DNA of 64,000 nt from Gemmatimonas sp. (GTDB taxonomy: Bacteria > Gemmatimonadota > Gemmatimonadetes > Gemmatimonadales > Gemmatimonadaceae): positions 1 through 64,000 of the forward strand of contig JAABRL010000014.1 of assembly GCA_011390935.1 (NCBI GenBank). The letters run 5' to 3'. Positions within the stretch are counted from its first letter, which is position 1. Every line of letters begins with the position of its first letter. Shown in pieces: positions 54,614 to 63,946 of the stretch. Both the position numbers and the translations under genes were made by a program. The notes under the pieces were generated by a model. The model searched no databases. It was not told where the DNA came from and was given only the letters and a program-made list of their open reading frames with translations.

Positions 54614-56410
54614 ATGACGACCGACATCGAAACCCCAACCCTCGACGCTGCCGTCGACGCTTCCCTCGACGGGGAGCCGGAACGCCTGACGGCGCGCGAG
54701 AAGCGTGACCTCCAGAAGAGCCAGCTGCGACCGCTCGCCAACCGGCGCCCCGAACTCTACGACGAGGACGAACTCACGTCCGACGAGTTCGAGGCCATGC
54801 TGGAGATGTACAACGGTACCCTCGCCTCCATCGAGGAAGGGGAGATCGTCAAGGCGCGCGTCCTCGAGATCCGCGAAAACCTCGTCGTGCTCGACATCGG
54901 CTTCAAGTCCGAAGGCACGATTCCGCTCGAAGAGTTCAAGGACATGCCCGACCTCGCCGAAGGCGATGAAGTCGAGGTTCTCCTTGAGCACCTGGAGGAC
55001 TCCGAAGGGTCGGTCGTCCTGTCCAAGAAGAAGGCCGATTTCATGCGGGTCTGGGAAAAGATCCGTGTGGCCTACGAAAGCGACGAGCCGGTCACCGGCA
55101 CGCTCGTCAAGAAGATCAAGGGTGGCGTGGTCGTCGACCTCATGGGCGTCGATGCATTCCTCCCGGGCTCGCAGATCGCCCTGCGGCGCGTGCCCAACAT
55201 CGACGAGCTGCTCGGCCATACCTACGAGTTCAAGATCATCAAGCTCAACAAGCGCCGTCGCAACATCGTGGTGTCGCGTCGCGTGATTCTCGAGAACGAG
55301 CGGGCGGGCAAGCGCGAGAAGCTCATGAAGGAGCTGGCCAAGGACCAGGTCCGCAAGGGTGTCGTCAAGAACATCACCGACTTCGGGGCGTTCATCGACC
55401 TCGGCGGCGTGGACGGCCTGCTGCACATCACCGACATGTCGTGGGGGCGCATCTCGCACCCCAGCGAGATGGTGTCGATCGGCCTCGAGCTCGAAATCAA
55501 GGTTCTCGATATCGATTGGGAGCGCGAGCGCATCTCGCTCGGCCTCAAGCAGCTGCAGGCGTATCCGTGGAAGGACGTGGCCGCAAAGTACCCGGTGGGT
55601 ACGCGCGTCAACGGCAAGGTGGTCTCGATCACCAACTACGGCGCCTTCATCGAGCTCGAGCCCGGCATCGAAGGCCTCGTGCACATCAGCGAAATGAGCT
55701 GGACGCGCAATGTGCGGCACCCGTCCAAGATCGTGTCCATTGGTGAGGCGATCGAGGCGGTGGTGCTCAAGGTCGACGAGAGCGAAGAGAAGATCTCGCT
55801 CGGCATGAAGCAGACCGAACAGGATCCGTGGGTCGTGCTGCCCCTCAAGTACCCGGTGGGCACGCGCATCAACGGCAAGGTCCGCAACCTCACGTCGTTC
55901 GGCGCGTTCGTGGAAATCGAGCCCGGTATCGATGGTCTCATCCACATCTCCGACATGTCCTGGACCAAGCGCGTCCAGCATCCGTCGGAAGTGGTGAAGA
56001 AGGGCGACGCGGTCGATGTGGTCATCCTCAACATCGACAGCGAGAACAAGCGCATCTCCCTGGGCCTCAAGCAGGCCGAGGAAGATCCGTGGCTGCGCAT
56101 CGGCGAGAGCTTCCCGGTGGGCATGGACAATGAAGGCGCCGTCGTCCGCCTCATGGACAAGGGGGTCGTCGTTGACCTCGGCAACGACATCGAGGGCTTC
56201 GTCCCGGTGTCGCAGCTCAACCCCGATGCGACAGTCACCAATCCGGCCGACTTCGCCTTCGAAGGGATGCGTCTGGTCACGCGCGTGCTCGAGGTGGATC
56301 CCATCCACCGCCGTATCGTGCTCACGGTCGTGAGCATTCCGGAAGAGCAGCCGCCGCGTCCGGAAGAGCCGCCGGTCGTGCACAGCTCCGAAGACGAGCT
56401 CGGCCTCTAA
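54614..56410 (+). CDS. rpsA: 30S ribosomal protein S1
   Basis: A 598-residue S1 with six S1/OB domains starting near residues 75, 158, 246, 332, 418 and 505; for example KNITDFGAFIDLGGVDGLLHITDMSW and VNGKVVSITNYGAFIELEPG. S1 helps bind and unfold mRNA on the 30S subunit. ATG 54614 is chosen because the track extension of 292 codons covers the opposite-strand gene and the promoter. It follows the aroA-cmk fusion, keeping the common cmk-rpsA neighbourhood. A long UUCG hairpin follows. Confidence 0.96.
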   Translation: MTTDIETPTLDAAVDASLDGEPERLTAREKRDLQKSQLRPLANRRPELYDEDELTSDEFEAMLEMYNGTLASIEEGEIVKARVLEIRENLVVLDIGFKSEGTIPLEEFKDMPDLAEGDEVEVLLEHLEDSEGSVVLSKKKADFMRVWEKIRVAYESDEPVTGTLVKKIKGGVVVDLMGVDAFLPGSQIALRRVPNIDELLGHTYEFKIIKLNKRRRNIVVSRRVILENERAGKREKLMKELAKDQVRKGVVKNITDFGAFIDLGGVDGLLHITDMSWGRISHPSEMVSIGLELEIKVLDIDWERERISLGLKQLQAYPWKDVAAKYPVGTRVNGKVVSITNYGAFIELEPGIEGLVHISEMSWTRNVRHPSKIVSIGEAIEAVVLKVDESEEKISLGMKQTEQDPWVVLPLKYPVGTRINGKVRNLTSFGAFVEIEPGIDGLIHISDMSWTKRVQHPSEVVKKGDAVDVVILNIDSENKRISLGLKQAEEDPWLRIGESFPVGMDNEGAVVRLMDKGVVVDLGNDIEGFVPVSQLNPDATVTNPADFAFEGMRLVTRVLEVDPIHRRIVLTVVSIPEEQPPRPEEPPVVHSSEDELGL

Positions 56411-56434
56411 GCCGACGCGCGTTCTGCGTGACAC

Positions 56435-56468
56435 ACGCCCCCGGGTCGCTTCGGCGATCCGGGGGCGT
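56435..56468 (+). terminator. Strong UUCG hairpin after rpsA
   Basis: ACGCCCCCGGGTCGC-TTCG-GCGATCCGGGGGCGT: 15 bp with one wobble and a stable UUCG tetraloop. No T-run. The rest of the 261-bp gap to the next gene holds only a weak promoter candidate (TTGGTG 56555, TACGTG 56577). Confidence 0.6.
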
Positions 56469-56671
56469 CGTGCGTTCGGGAGGTGCTGAAATGGGGGCTG
56501 GGAATGCCGGGAGTGTGACGATCACGCGGGTCCCGGTGATGAACGCTCAAGTCCTTGGTGGAGCTGCCGAAAAGGCTACGTGTGCGCCGCATGCACACCC
56601 GCGAGGACGATTCGCGTCCTGGGTGCCACCGACGGCGCGTGCACGTTCAAACCTGACACTGGAGCCTTTTC

Positions 56672-57085
56672 ATGCTGCATTCGTTCGTCCGTCGCCCGTG
56701 GCTTGCCGCCGCTGCCGTTGCTACGCTGTTCGCCGTTGGTCCGTTTGTCGGTACTGCCGAGGCGCAGGACAAGGTCTACGCCATCGCGGAACTCCAGACG
56801 CCGCCGAAGCTGCGCTCGACCGCCGATGCCGGCCGCTTCATCAGCGAGTCGTACCCGGAGGATCTCAAGCGTCGCGGGCAGGGCGGCATGGTGGAAGTGC
56901 AGTTCGTCGTGGACGAGAAGGGCAAGGTGGATCCGGCCACGGTCGAAGTGCTCGACGCCACGCACAGCCAGCTCGGGGAAGCGGCCAAGAAGGTCGCGCC
57001 GCGTCTCGAGTTCCAGCCGGGCAAGGCCGGCGGCGCCGCGGTGAAGTCGAAGGTCGTGCTCCCGATCATCTACAAGCCGAACTGA
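56672..57085 (+). CDS. Secreted TonB C-terminal-domain protein
   Basis: A 137-residue protein. The signal peptide LAAAAVATLFAVGPFVGTAEA is followed by a TonB_C-like fold: RRGQGGMVEVQFVVDEKGKVDPATVEVLDATH and the end KSKVVLPIIYKPN. It lacks the N-terminal membrane anchor and Pro-rich stalk of true TonB, so it is probably a free periplasmic domain. A stand-alone gene. Confidence 0.75.
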   Translation: MLHSFVRRPWLAAAAVATLFAVGPFVGTAEAQDKVYAIAELQTPPKLRSTADAGRFISESYPEDLKRRGQGGMVEVQFVVDEKGKVDPATVEVLDATHSQLGEAAKKVAPRLEFQPGKAGGAAVKSKVVLPIIYKPN

Positions 57086-57121
57086 CCAAACGGTTTGGTT
57101 GGCGCGTGAATCCACGCGACG

Positions 57122-57158
57122 TGCCCGCCCCGGCCAGCATCGCTGACCGGGGCGGGTG
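57122..57158 (+). terminator. Hairpin between TonB-like gene and carboxylase cluster
   Basis: CCCGCCCCGG and CCGGGGCGGG form a perfect 10-bp stem, extended inside by CAGC/GCTG. No T-run. It probably ends the TonB-like transcript. Confidence 0.5.
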
Positions 57159-57194
57159 TGCATTCCGGGGGATCTCGCCTTAGCTTCTCCCTCC

Positions 57195-58739
57195 ATGTCC
57201 ATGCGCGAGAAACTCGATCGGCTGGCGCGTGCGCGCGTCGCCGCGGAACAGGGCGGCGGCGCCGACCGTCTGGCCGCCCAGCACGCCAAGGGAAAGCTGT
57301 CAGCCCGCGAACGGCTCGACGTGCTCCTCGATGAGGGCTCGTTTGTCGAGCTCGACCGCTTCGTCACGTCGCGATCGCTCGGTGATGGCGAGGCGCCCAT
57401 CTACGGCGACGGCGTCGTCACCGGATACGGCCGCATCGACGGCCGCCTCGTCTACGTGTTCTCACAGGACTTCACCGTCTTCGGTGGCTCGCTGTCCGAA
57501 GCACACGCCGCCAAGATCTGCAAGGTGATGGACCTCGCGCTGCGCAACGGCGCTCCCATGATCGGACTCAACGACTCGGGCGGCGCGCGCATTCAGGAGG
57601 GCGTCGTGTCGCTCGGGGGATACGCCGACATTTTCCTGCGCAACACGATGGCGTCCGGCGTGATTCCGCAGATCTCCGCCATTCTCGGTCCCTGCGCTGG
57701 CGGTGCGGTGTACTCGCCCGCGATCACCGATTTCATCTACATGGTGCGCAAGACGAGCTACATGTTCGTCACCGGCCCCAACGTGGTGAAGACGGTCACG
57801 CATGAAGACGTGACGATGGAACGGCTCGGCGGCGCCGATACGCACGCCGGCACGAGCGGCGTGGCGCACTTCGCGCACGACTCGGAGCTGGAGAGCCTGC
57901 ACGCCATTCGGCAGCTCTTTCGCTTCGTGCCGAGCAACAACGCCGATGATCCGCCAACCGGCGCCGGCACGGATCCCGCCGGCCGTCGCGACGAAACGTT
58001 GCTCGATCTCGTGCCCGATCATCCCAACCAGCCGTACGACATGCGTGAGGTGCTCAAGCGCATTGTCGATGATGGCGACTTCTACGAGGTGCAGCCCGAC
58101 TACGCCGGCAACGTGCTCGTGGGCTTCGCGCACCTGGGAGGACAGAGCGTCGGCATCGTGGCCAACCAGCCCGCCGTGCTCGCCGGCGTGCTCGACATCG
58201 ATGCGTCGCTCAAGGCCGCGCGCTTTGTGCGCTTCTGCGATTGCTTCAACATTCCGATCATCACCTTCGAAGATGTGCCGGGCTTCCTGCCAGGTGTCGC
58301 GCAGGAACACGGCGGCATCATCAAGCACGGTGCGAAGCTGCTGTACGCCTACTGCGAAGCCACGGTGCCCAAGCTCACGGTCATCACGCGCAAGGCCTAC
58401 GGCGGCGCGTATGACGTGATGAGCTCCAAGCACATTCGTGGTGATGTGAACCTTGCCTGGCCCACCGCGGAAATCGCCGTGATGGGACCCAAGGGTGCGG
58501 TGGAGATTCTCTACAAGCGCGAAATTGCGTCCGCCGACGATCCGGCCGCCGCGACCGATGCGCGCGTGGCCGACTACACCGAGCGATTCGCCAACCCCTA
58601 CACGGCCGCCGCGCGTGGGTACGTCGACGACATCATCGATCCGCGTGATACGCGGCCCCGACTGATCGACGCGCTCTCCACACTGCGAGGCAAGCGCGAT
58701 CGCAATCCGCCGCGCAAGCACGGCAACCTTCCGCTCTGA
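57195..58739 (+). CDS. pccB: Acyl-CoA carboxylase carboxyltransferase, propionyl-CoA type
   Basis: A 514-residue carboxyltransferase beta chain that moves CO2 from biotin to acyl-CoA. Motifs: [73 protein letters not shown] and [14 protein letters not shown]. The Asp in AYDVM (about residue 407) is the position where Asp favours propionyl-CoA and Ile acetyl-CoA in Streptomyces enzymes, so propionyl-CoA is the likely substrate. ATG 57195 has a TAGCTT hexamer 8 nt upstream and no Shine-Dalgarno. Ten nt before the biotin carboxylase gene. Confidence 0.9.
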   Translation: MSMREKLDRLARARVAAEQGGGADRLAAQHAKGKLSARERLDVLLDEGSFVELDRFVTSRSLGDGEAPIYGDGVVTGYGRIDGRLVYVFSQDFTVFGGSLSEAHAAKICKVMDLALRNGAPMIGLNDSGGARIQEGVVSLGGYADIFLRNTMASGVIPQISAILGPCAGGAVYSPAITDFIYMVRKTSYMFVTGPNVVKTVTHEDVTMERLGGADTHAGTSGVAHFAHDSELESLHAIRQLFRFVPSNNADDPPTGAGTDPAGRRDETLLDLVPDHPNQPYDMREVLKRIVDDGDFYEVQPDYAGNVLVGFAHLGGQSVGIVANQPAVLAGVLDIDASLKAARFVRFCDCFNIPIITFEDVPGFLPGVAQEHGGIIKHGAKLLYAYCEATVPKLTVITRKAYGGAYDVMSSKHIRGDVNLAWPTAEIAVMGPKGAVEILYKREIASADDPAAATDARVADYTERFANPYTAAARGYVDDIIDPRDTRPRLIDALSTLRGKRDRNPPRKHGNLPL

Positions 58740-58749
58740 GGCGAGACCC

Positions 58750-60264
58750 ATGTTCGACAAGGTGCTCGTCGCCAATCGCGGAGAAATCGCCCTGCGCGTG
58801 ATTCGGGCCTGCCAGGAGCTTGGCATCAAGGCCGTGGCCGTGTACTCCGAGGCCGATGCCAGAGCGCCACACGTGCGCGAGGCCGACGAGGCGGTGTGCA
58901 TCGGTCCGCCGCCGTCGAGTCAGAGCTATCTGCTTGGCGATCGCATCATCGAGGTCGCGAAGCGGACGGGGGCGCAGGCCATTCATCCCGGCTACGGCTT
59001 CCTGTCGGAGCGCGCATGGTTTGCGCGTGCGGTGCGCGAAGCCGGCCTGGTATTCGTTGGCCCGCCCGCCGAAGCGATCGAAGCGATGGGCAGCAAGACG
59101 GCCGCACGACAGCTCGCGATCTCCGCCGGCGTGCCGGTCGTGCCAGGCACCACGGAGCCGTTGCGTGACGCCGAGGAAGCCGCCGCGATCGCCGAGTCCT
59201 TCGGCTACCCGGTGTTGCTGAAGGCTGCCGCTGGTGGCGGTGGCAAGGGCATGCGCATTGTGCGCGAGCCGTCGGAGCTCGCGTCGGCCTTGGGCGCGGC
59301 ACAGCGCGAAGCGCTCAATGCCTTCGGTGATGATGCGGTGTACGTGGAGAAGTATCTCGATGGCCCGCGACACGTGGAGGTGCAGGTGCTCGCCGATCAG
59401 CATGGCAACGTGCTGCATCTCGGCGAACGTGAATGTTCGCTGCAGCGTCGGCATCAGAAGATGGTGGAGGAAGCGCCGAGTCCTGTGGTGACGCCAGCGC
59501 TGCGCGCGCGCATGGGAGAAACTGCAGTGGCGGCCGCACGCGCGGCGGGCTACGTGAATGCCGGCACCTGCGAGTTTCTGCTCGACACCGACGGCGCATT
59601 CTACTTCCTCGAAATGAACACGCGCATTCAGGTGGAGCATCCCGTCACCGAGTTGGTGATGGGCATCGATCTGGTGCAGTGGCAGCTGCGTGTGGCGGCC
59701 GGTGAGCGGCTGCCGTTTGATCAGAAGTCGTTCACGCCGCGCGGCTGGGCGATCGAATGCCGGATCACCAGCGAAGATCCATCCAACGGCTTCCTGCCGA
59801 GCACGGGCCGCATCACGCATCTGCATCTGCCGAGCGGCCCGGGCGTACGCTGGGATGGCGGTATTGAAGATGGCAGCGAGATCGGCCTGCATTACGATCC
59901 GATGCTCGCCAAGCTCATCGTGCATGCGCCCACGCGACCGCTCGCCATCGCGCGCATGCGTCGCGCCTTGCGCGAGCTCGTGATCGAAGGTGTGGAGACG
60001 TCGCGGGATTTTCACCTGCGACTGCTCGAGCATCCCGACGTGCAGTCGGGGGACATGAGCATTCAGTGGTTGGAGGCGCATCTCACCGAGCTCACCAGCG
60101 CCAGCGCGAGTGACGAGACGGTCCAGTTGGCCGCGATTGCCGCCGCACTCGCTGCACACGACGATCGAGGACAGGCCACGGTGTCGAACAGCCCCGCGTC
60201 GTCGCGTGCGACCGGCAGTGCATGGCGCGACATCGCGCGTCGCGAATCGCTTGGCCTCGGCTGA
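58750..60264 (+). CDS. Biotin carboxylase subunit
   Basis: A 504-residue ATP-grasp biotin carboxylase (AccC/PccA N-terminal type). Motifs: FDKVLVANRGEIALRVIRAC, HPGYGFLSE, the Gly-rich LLKAAAGGGGKGMRIV, the EKYLDGPRHVEVQVLAD segment, ECSLQRRHQKMVEEAP and FLEMNTRIQVEHPVTE. It ends about where PccA chains continue into the BT and biotin domains; those are on a separate gene 1.4 kb downstream. With pccB upstream, a propionyl-CoA carboxylase is likely, though it could also serve acetyl-CoA carboxylase. Confidence 0.92.
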   Translation: MFDKVLVANRGEIALRVIRACQELGIKAVAVYSEADARAPHVREADEAVCIGPPPSSQSYLLGDRIIEVAKRTGAQAIHPGYGFLSERAWFARAVREAGLVFVGPPAEAIEAMGSKTAARQLAISAGVPVVPGTTEPLRDAEEAAAIAESFGYPVLLKAAAGGGGKGMRIVREPSELASALGAAQREALNAFGDDAVYVEKYLDGPRHVEVQVLADQHGNVLHLGERECSLQRRHQKMVEEAPSPVVTPALRARMGETAVAAARAAGYVNAGTCEFLLDTDGAFYFLEMNTRIQVEHPVTELVMGIDLVQWQLRVAAGERLPFDQKSFTPRGWAIECRITSEDPSNGFLPSTGRITHLHLPSGPGVRWDGGIEDGSEIGLHYDPMLAKLIVHAPTRPLAIARMRRALRELVIEGVETSRDFHLRLLEHPDVQSGDMSIQWLEAHLTELTSASASDETVQLAAIAAALAAHDDRGQATVSNSPASSRATGSAWRDIARRESLGLG

Positions 60265-60270
60265 TCGCTC

Positions 60271-61671
60271 GTGACCGCAACGATTGCCGATCTGCAGATC
60301 ACCAGCCTCGCCGCCGGCGGGGACGGCGTGGCCCGACACGATGGACAGGCGGTGTTCGTACCGCGCACCGCCGTCGGTGATGTCGTGCGGACTGCGCTGG
60401 TGTCGCGCGGTCGTTTTGCGCGCGGCACCGTCCGCGACCTCGTGGAGGCGTCTCCGGATCGTGTCGATGCGCCGTGCGTGCACTATGTGCACGACGACTG
60501 TGGAGGCTGCCAGTGGCAGCACCTCGCCATCAACGCGCAGCGCGCCGCCAAGGCGCAGCTGGTGGTCGATGCCATGCAGCGCATTGCCGGCGTGTCGATC
60601 GCGCACCCTGAGGTCATTGGCGATGCGCGGACCCTCGGCTATCGGCGCACGATCAGCCTGACCGTGCGCGGGCACGGCAAGCGGCGTGTGGGCGGCTTCC
60701 ACGCCGCAGGGGATCCGGACACGCTGGTGCCAATCGAGCGCTGCCTCCTGGCGCACGATGATGTGCAGCGCGCGTGGGATGCGCTGCGTGGACTGCTCGG
60801 CCGCCTTCCCGAATGGCGCACGCCGACGGCCGATGCGCCAGCGGCGCGGCGCGGTTCGGCGCGTCGTGGCCAGCGTTCGTCGCGGCAGCAGCAGTCGCTG
60901 CGCGTCTCGTTGCGTCGCCTTGGCGAAGCGCAGGCCAGCGTCGCCGAGATCGCAATTGCGGTGGAAGGCGGCGACCGCTGGTCGGCCACCGCGGCGCGTG
61001 CGATCGGCGAGGCCGTACCTGGCTGCCGTGGCATCTGGTGGACGCCGGCGGGGCAGGAGGCGCAGCTCATGTGGGATCGTGATCGTCTCACGGCATCGCA
61101 ACAGGCGGACCCAGCACCGGGGCTCGAGGTGGTGGAGCCTTCGTCGGATCTTGCGGTGGCCGCCAGCTTCGTGCAGGTAAACGCCGAGCTGGCCGCGCAG
61201 ATGCACGCGTTCGTGTTCGCGCAGGTGATGGCCGAGTCGCCGGCCCGTGTGATCGACGGCTACGCTGGCGCGGGGCGCCTCGCGATGGCGCTCGATGCGG
61301 CGGGCGTCCAGGTGACGGCCATCGAGCGTGATGATCGGGCCTGTCGGCACGCGGAGGCACGTCTGGGCGCGGCGTCGCGTGTGCTCTCGGGCACAGTGGA
61401 GACGCGCCTCGCTGAGGCGCTGCCGGCCGACGTGATCGTACTCAATCCCCCCCGCTCCGGCTGTGACGCGGCGGTGTGTGATCGGTTGGTGGAAGTGGCC
61501 TCCTCGGCCTCACCGCCGCGCGCGCTGGTGTACGTGAGTTGTGATCCGGCCACGCTGGCGCGCGACGTGAAGCGTCTGCAGGGCTGGCGTGTGGTATCGG
61601 CGACCTGCTTTGATCTGTTCCCCCAGACGGCACACGTGGAAACGGTGTGCCTGCTGCGCCCGGAGGCGTGA
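60271..61671 (+). CDS. TrmA/RumA-family uracil-C5 RNA methyltransferase
   Basis: A 466-residue SAM-dependent 5-methyluridine methyltransferase. An N-terminal TRAM-like domain (ADLQITSLAAGGDGVARHDGQAVFV), a Cys-rich HDDCGGCQWQHL segment that suggests an Fe-S cluster, RVIDGYAGAGRLAMAL for SAM and VYVSCDPATLARDVKRL with the catalytic Cys. RlmD (23S U1939) or a related rRNA/tRNA target; target not determinable. GTG 60271 is 6 nt after the biotin carboxylase gene, and the stop overlaps the biotin-carrier gene as TGATG, so it sits inside the carboxylase operon. Confidence 0.9.
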   Translation: MTATIADLQITSLAAGGDGVARHDGQAVFVPRTAVGDVVRTALVSRGRFARGTVRDLVEASPDRVDAPCVHYVHDDCGGCQWQHLAINAQRAAKAQLVVDAMQRIAGVSIAHPEVIGDARTLGYRRTISLTVRGHGKRRVGGFHAAGDPDTLVPIERCLLAHDDVQRAWDALRGLLGRLPEWRTPTADAPAARRGSARRGQRSSRQQQSLRVSLRRLGEAQASVAEIAIAVEGGDRWSATAARAIGEAVPGCRGIWWTPAGQEAQLMWDRDRLTASQQADPAPGLEVVEPSSDLAVAASFVQVNAELAAQMHAFVFAQVMAESPARVIDGYAGAGRLAMALDAAGVQVTAIERDDRACRHAEARLGAASRVLSGTVETRLAEALPADVIVLNPPRSGCDAAVCDRLVEVASSASPPRALVYVSCDPATLARDVKRLQGWRVVSATCFDLFPQTAHVETVCLLRPEA

Positions 61672-62177
61672 TGAAGTACATCGTGGACGTGTCGGGTCGC
61701 CGACTGACGGTAGAGCTGGACGGCACCGAAGTGCGCGTCGACGGCGCGTTGGTATCCGCGTCCCTCGAGACGGTGCCAGGGACACCGGTGCGGCTGCTGC
61801 GCGTGGGCGATACGGTGCATCGCGTCGTCGCCCGTCGGGACGGTGCGCGCGGCGCGTATCGCGTGGGCGTGGATGGGTGGCAGTTCTCGACCGACGCGCT
61901 GGACGCTCGCACCCGAGCCATCCGGGATCTGGCGGCAGCCTCGCAGGCGGCGTCGGGGCCTGCGCCGCTGGTGGCGCCCATGCCGGGGTTGGTGGTGCGC
62001 GTCCTGGCGGAGGTCGGTGCCGAGGTCGCGGCGGGGCAGGCGCTGGTGGTGGTGGAAGCGATGAAGATGGAGAACGAGCTGCGCGCGTCAGCGGCCGCAC
62101 GCATCACGGCCGTCCACGCAGTAGCGGGGACGGCCGTGGAGAAGGGCATGGTGCTGGTGGAGCTGGCCGCGCTGTAG
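61671..62177 (+). CDS. Biotin carboxyl carrier protein with BT-like N-terminus
   Basis: About 168 residues. The C-terminal biotinyl domain (about 95-168) has the attachment motif EAMKMEN with Pro-Met-Pro upstream (APMPGLVVRV) and ends GMVLVELAAL. The N-terminal 90 residues are beta-rich (KYIVDVSGRRLTVELDG) and resemble the BT domain that joins carboxylase and biotin domains in one-chain PccA. Together with the 504-residue biotin carboxylase it equals a normal PccA in length. ATG 61671 overlaps the methyltransferase stop. Confidence 0.9.
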   Translation: MKYIVDVSGRRLTVELDGTEVRVDGALVSASLETVPGTPVRLLRVGDTVHRVVARRDGARGAYRVGVDGWQFSTDALDARTRAIRDLAAASQAASGPAPLVAPMPGLVVRVLAEVGAEVAAGQALVVVEAMKMENELRASAAARITAVHAVAGTAVEKGMVLVELAAL

Positions 62178-62195
62178 TCGAGCGCGGCCGCTGAC

Positions 62196-62549
62196 TCAGG
62201 CGGCGGCTGCCTTCTGGCGGCGCAGGCGATTCATGCCTTTGACCACCGAGAAGAGCACGAACGCCACGATCAGGAAGTCCACCACATTCTGGATGAACGA
62301 GCCGTAGTTGAGGGTGCCTACGCCGGCCTCCTTGGCCGCCTCGATGGTGGCGTAGCTGTTCCCGTCGAGTGCGTAGAAGAGCCCCTTGAAGTCGCGGCCG
62401 CCGAGGGCGAGGCCCACGAGCGGCATGATGAGGTCGTCCACGACGGACGACACGATCTTGTTGAAGGCGGCGCCGATGACGACGCCGACGGCGAGGTCCA
62501 TGACGTTGCCCTTGACCGCGAACTCCTTGAACTCGGCCATCATGCCCAT
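62196..62549 (-). CDS. mscL: Large-conductance mechanosensitive channel
   Basis: A 117-residue MscL on the - strand, a pentameric inner-membrane channel that opens under osmotic down-shock. EFKEFAVKGNVMDLAVGVVIGAAFNKIVSSVVDDLIMP forms the N-terminal helix and first membrane helix; the second is FLIVAFVLFSVVKGMNRL. ATG 62549 has AGGAG seven nt upstream; the track's longer ORF covers the rplM promoter and is unlikely. Its 5' leader contains the perfect hairpin GCCCCGC/GCGGGGC (62576-62595). Confidence 0.95.
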   Translation of the reverse strand: MGMMAEFKEFAVKGNVMDLAVGVVIGAAFNKIVSSVVDDLIMPLVGLALGGRDFKGLFYALDGNSYATIEAAKEAGVGTLNYGSFIQNVVDFLIVAFVLFSVVKGMNRLRRQKAAAA

Positions 62550-62728
62550 TGGGGTCTCCTGGTGGAATGCGTGAGGCCCCGCGACGTGGCGGGGCGTCTG
62601 GTGGTGTAGCGCTGAGGGTCTGCGACAGCGACGGGGTGATCTGTCCGCGCGGAGAATGCAGACACGCCCCCGAGGGAGCAAGTCACAGGGGGCGATCGGT
62701 GGCCGAGGCGGGGCCGCGGTGCCGTCCG

Positions 62729-62757
62729 TTGACATCGCGTAAGTGCTTGGATATTCT
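62729..62757 (+). promoter_or_regulatory. Sigma70 promoter for rplM-rpsI
   Basis: TTGACA at 62729-62734, a 17-bp spacer and TATTCT at 62752-62757. This is the best promoter match in the window. Confidence 0.8.
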
Positions 62758-62763
62758 ACAGGT

Positions 62764-62985
62764 CTGTCTTGTTCCGGGCATCCGACCAAGTGGTCGGGTG
62801 ATCCGCGTGTTCAACCAGACCTCGCCGCCGGTGTCGGTGTCGGGTGCGCCAGTGGCGGATCCGACATGGGGACGTGCGGTTGTTCCAAGGCGAAGCCGGC
62901 CGTTGCCGATTGCCTCGCCTGCCCTTGGAGCCCTTCGGGGGTTCCACCCACTGGGGTCGCTCGCCGGCCCCCTGTAAACGCTCGC
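62764..62985 (+). promoter_or_regulatory. Long rplM leader
   Basis: About 220 nt of untranslated leader. It includes a hairpin GGAGCCC/GGGTTCC with a TTCGG loop near 62930-62948 and other GC-rich dyads, but no T-run attenuator. The 436-bp mscL-rplM gap holds this leader, the promoter above and the mscL 5' region; no gene was seen in it. An L13-binding autoregulatory leader is possible. Confidence 0.35.
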
Positions 62986-63435
62986 ATGAAGACTTACAGC
63001 GCTACGCCGAAGGATTTCGATCACCGCTGGTACGTGGTGGATGCGGAAGGCATGGTTCTCGGCCGTCTGGCGTCCGAGATCGCCAAGGTGCTTCGCGGCA
63101 AGCACAAGCCGATGTTCACGCCGCACATGGACACGGGCGATTTCGTCATCGTGATCAATGCGGCCAAGGTGCGCGTGACGGGCAACAAGGCCACGCAGAA
63201 GACGTATTTCAAGCACACGGGGTACATGGGCCATGAGCGCCACATCCCGTTCGCGAGCATGCTCGAGAAGCACCCCGATCGCGTGATCGAGAAGGCGGTG
63301 TTCGGCATGCTGCCGAAGAACGCGCTCTCCCGCGGCACGGTGCGTCGCAAGCTGCGCGTCTACGCTGGCACGGATCACCCGCACACGGCGCAGCAGCCCA
63401 CGCCGCTGACTTTCTCCATGGCTGAGGCCAAGTAA
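62986..63435 (+). CDS. rplM: 50S ribosomal protein L13
   Basis: A 149-residue L13, an early-assembly large-subunit protein. It begins MKTYSATPKDFDHRWYVVDAEG, with VLGRLASEIAKVLRGKHKP and the FGMLPKNALSRGTVRRKLRVYAG segment. ATG 62986 is the family start; the track extension runs through the leader. The stop shares one base with the rpsI start (TAATG). Confidence 0.97.
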   Translation: MKTYSATPKDFDHRWYVVDAEGMVLGRLASEIAKVLRGKHKPMFTPHMDTGDFVIVINAAKVRVTGNKATQKTYFKHTGYMGHERHIPFASMLEKHPDRVIEKAVFGMLPKNALSRGTVRRKLRVYAGTDHPHTAQQPTPLTFSMAEAK

Positions 63436-63821
63436 TGTCGACCACGCATGCCATTGGCCGCCGCAAGGAGGCCGTCTGCCGCATCTACCTCACGCCCGGC
63501 TCCGGGAAGTGGGAAATCAACGGTCGTGAGCTCGCGGAGTTCTTCCCGCGTCCCACGCTCGTCTCCTCGATCCAGCAGCCGTTCACGGCCACGGATACGT
63601 TGGGGCAGTACGATGTGCGCGCGCTGGTGAACGGCGGCGGTGTGTCGGGTCAGGCCGGCGCGGTGCGCCTGGCGATCGCCCGCGCCCTGGTCAAGGTCGA
63701 CGAGTCGAACAAGCCGAAGCTCCGTCCGCTCGGCCTGCTCACGCGCGATGCCCGCTCGGTCGAGCGCAAGAAGCCCGGCCAGCCTGGCGCGCGCAAGAAG
63801 TTCCAGTTCTCCAAGCGCTGA
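63435..63821 (+). CDS. rpsI: 30S ribosomal protein S9
   Basis: A 128-residue S9 whose basic tail reaches the P-site tRNA. It has HAIGRRKEAVCRIYLTPGSG near the start, VNGGGVSGQAGAVRLAIARAL in the middle and the conserved end KKPGQPGARKKFQFSKR. Coupled to rplM. The 125 bp to rpsB contain only a weak hairpin. Confidence 0.97.
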   Translation: MSTTHAIGRRKEAVCRIYLTPGSGKWEINGRELAEFFPRPTLVSSIQQPFTATDTLGQYDVRALVNGGGVSGQAGAVRLAIARALVKVDESNKPKLRPLGLLTRDARSVERKKPGQPGARKKFQFSKR

Positions 63822-63946
63822 TCCGCAGCGTTTTCACACACGTATCCCTCACGCCGTCCGAGTTCGGGGCGGGTGCCGGTGCCTTCAGGGCGACCGGTCG
63901 CTCCGAACGCTGACGACGGCGGACGTCAAACCACACGTATCGCACC

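Noticed and set aside
54608-56434. 608-aa reverse-strand ORF
   Set aside because: Antisense to the repeated S1 domains of rpsA; its apparent repeats only mirror those domains.
58633-61350. 905-aa reverse-strand ORF
   Set aside because: Opposite the biotin carboxylase and methyltransferase genes, which carry clear motifs; the reverse frame has none.
63822-63946. S2-binding leader before rpsB
   Set aside because: Only an imperfect CCGGT/ACCGG hairpin is present; not enough to claim a regulatory element.
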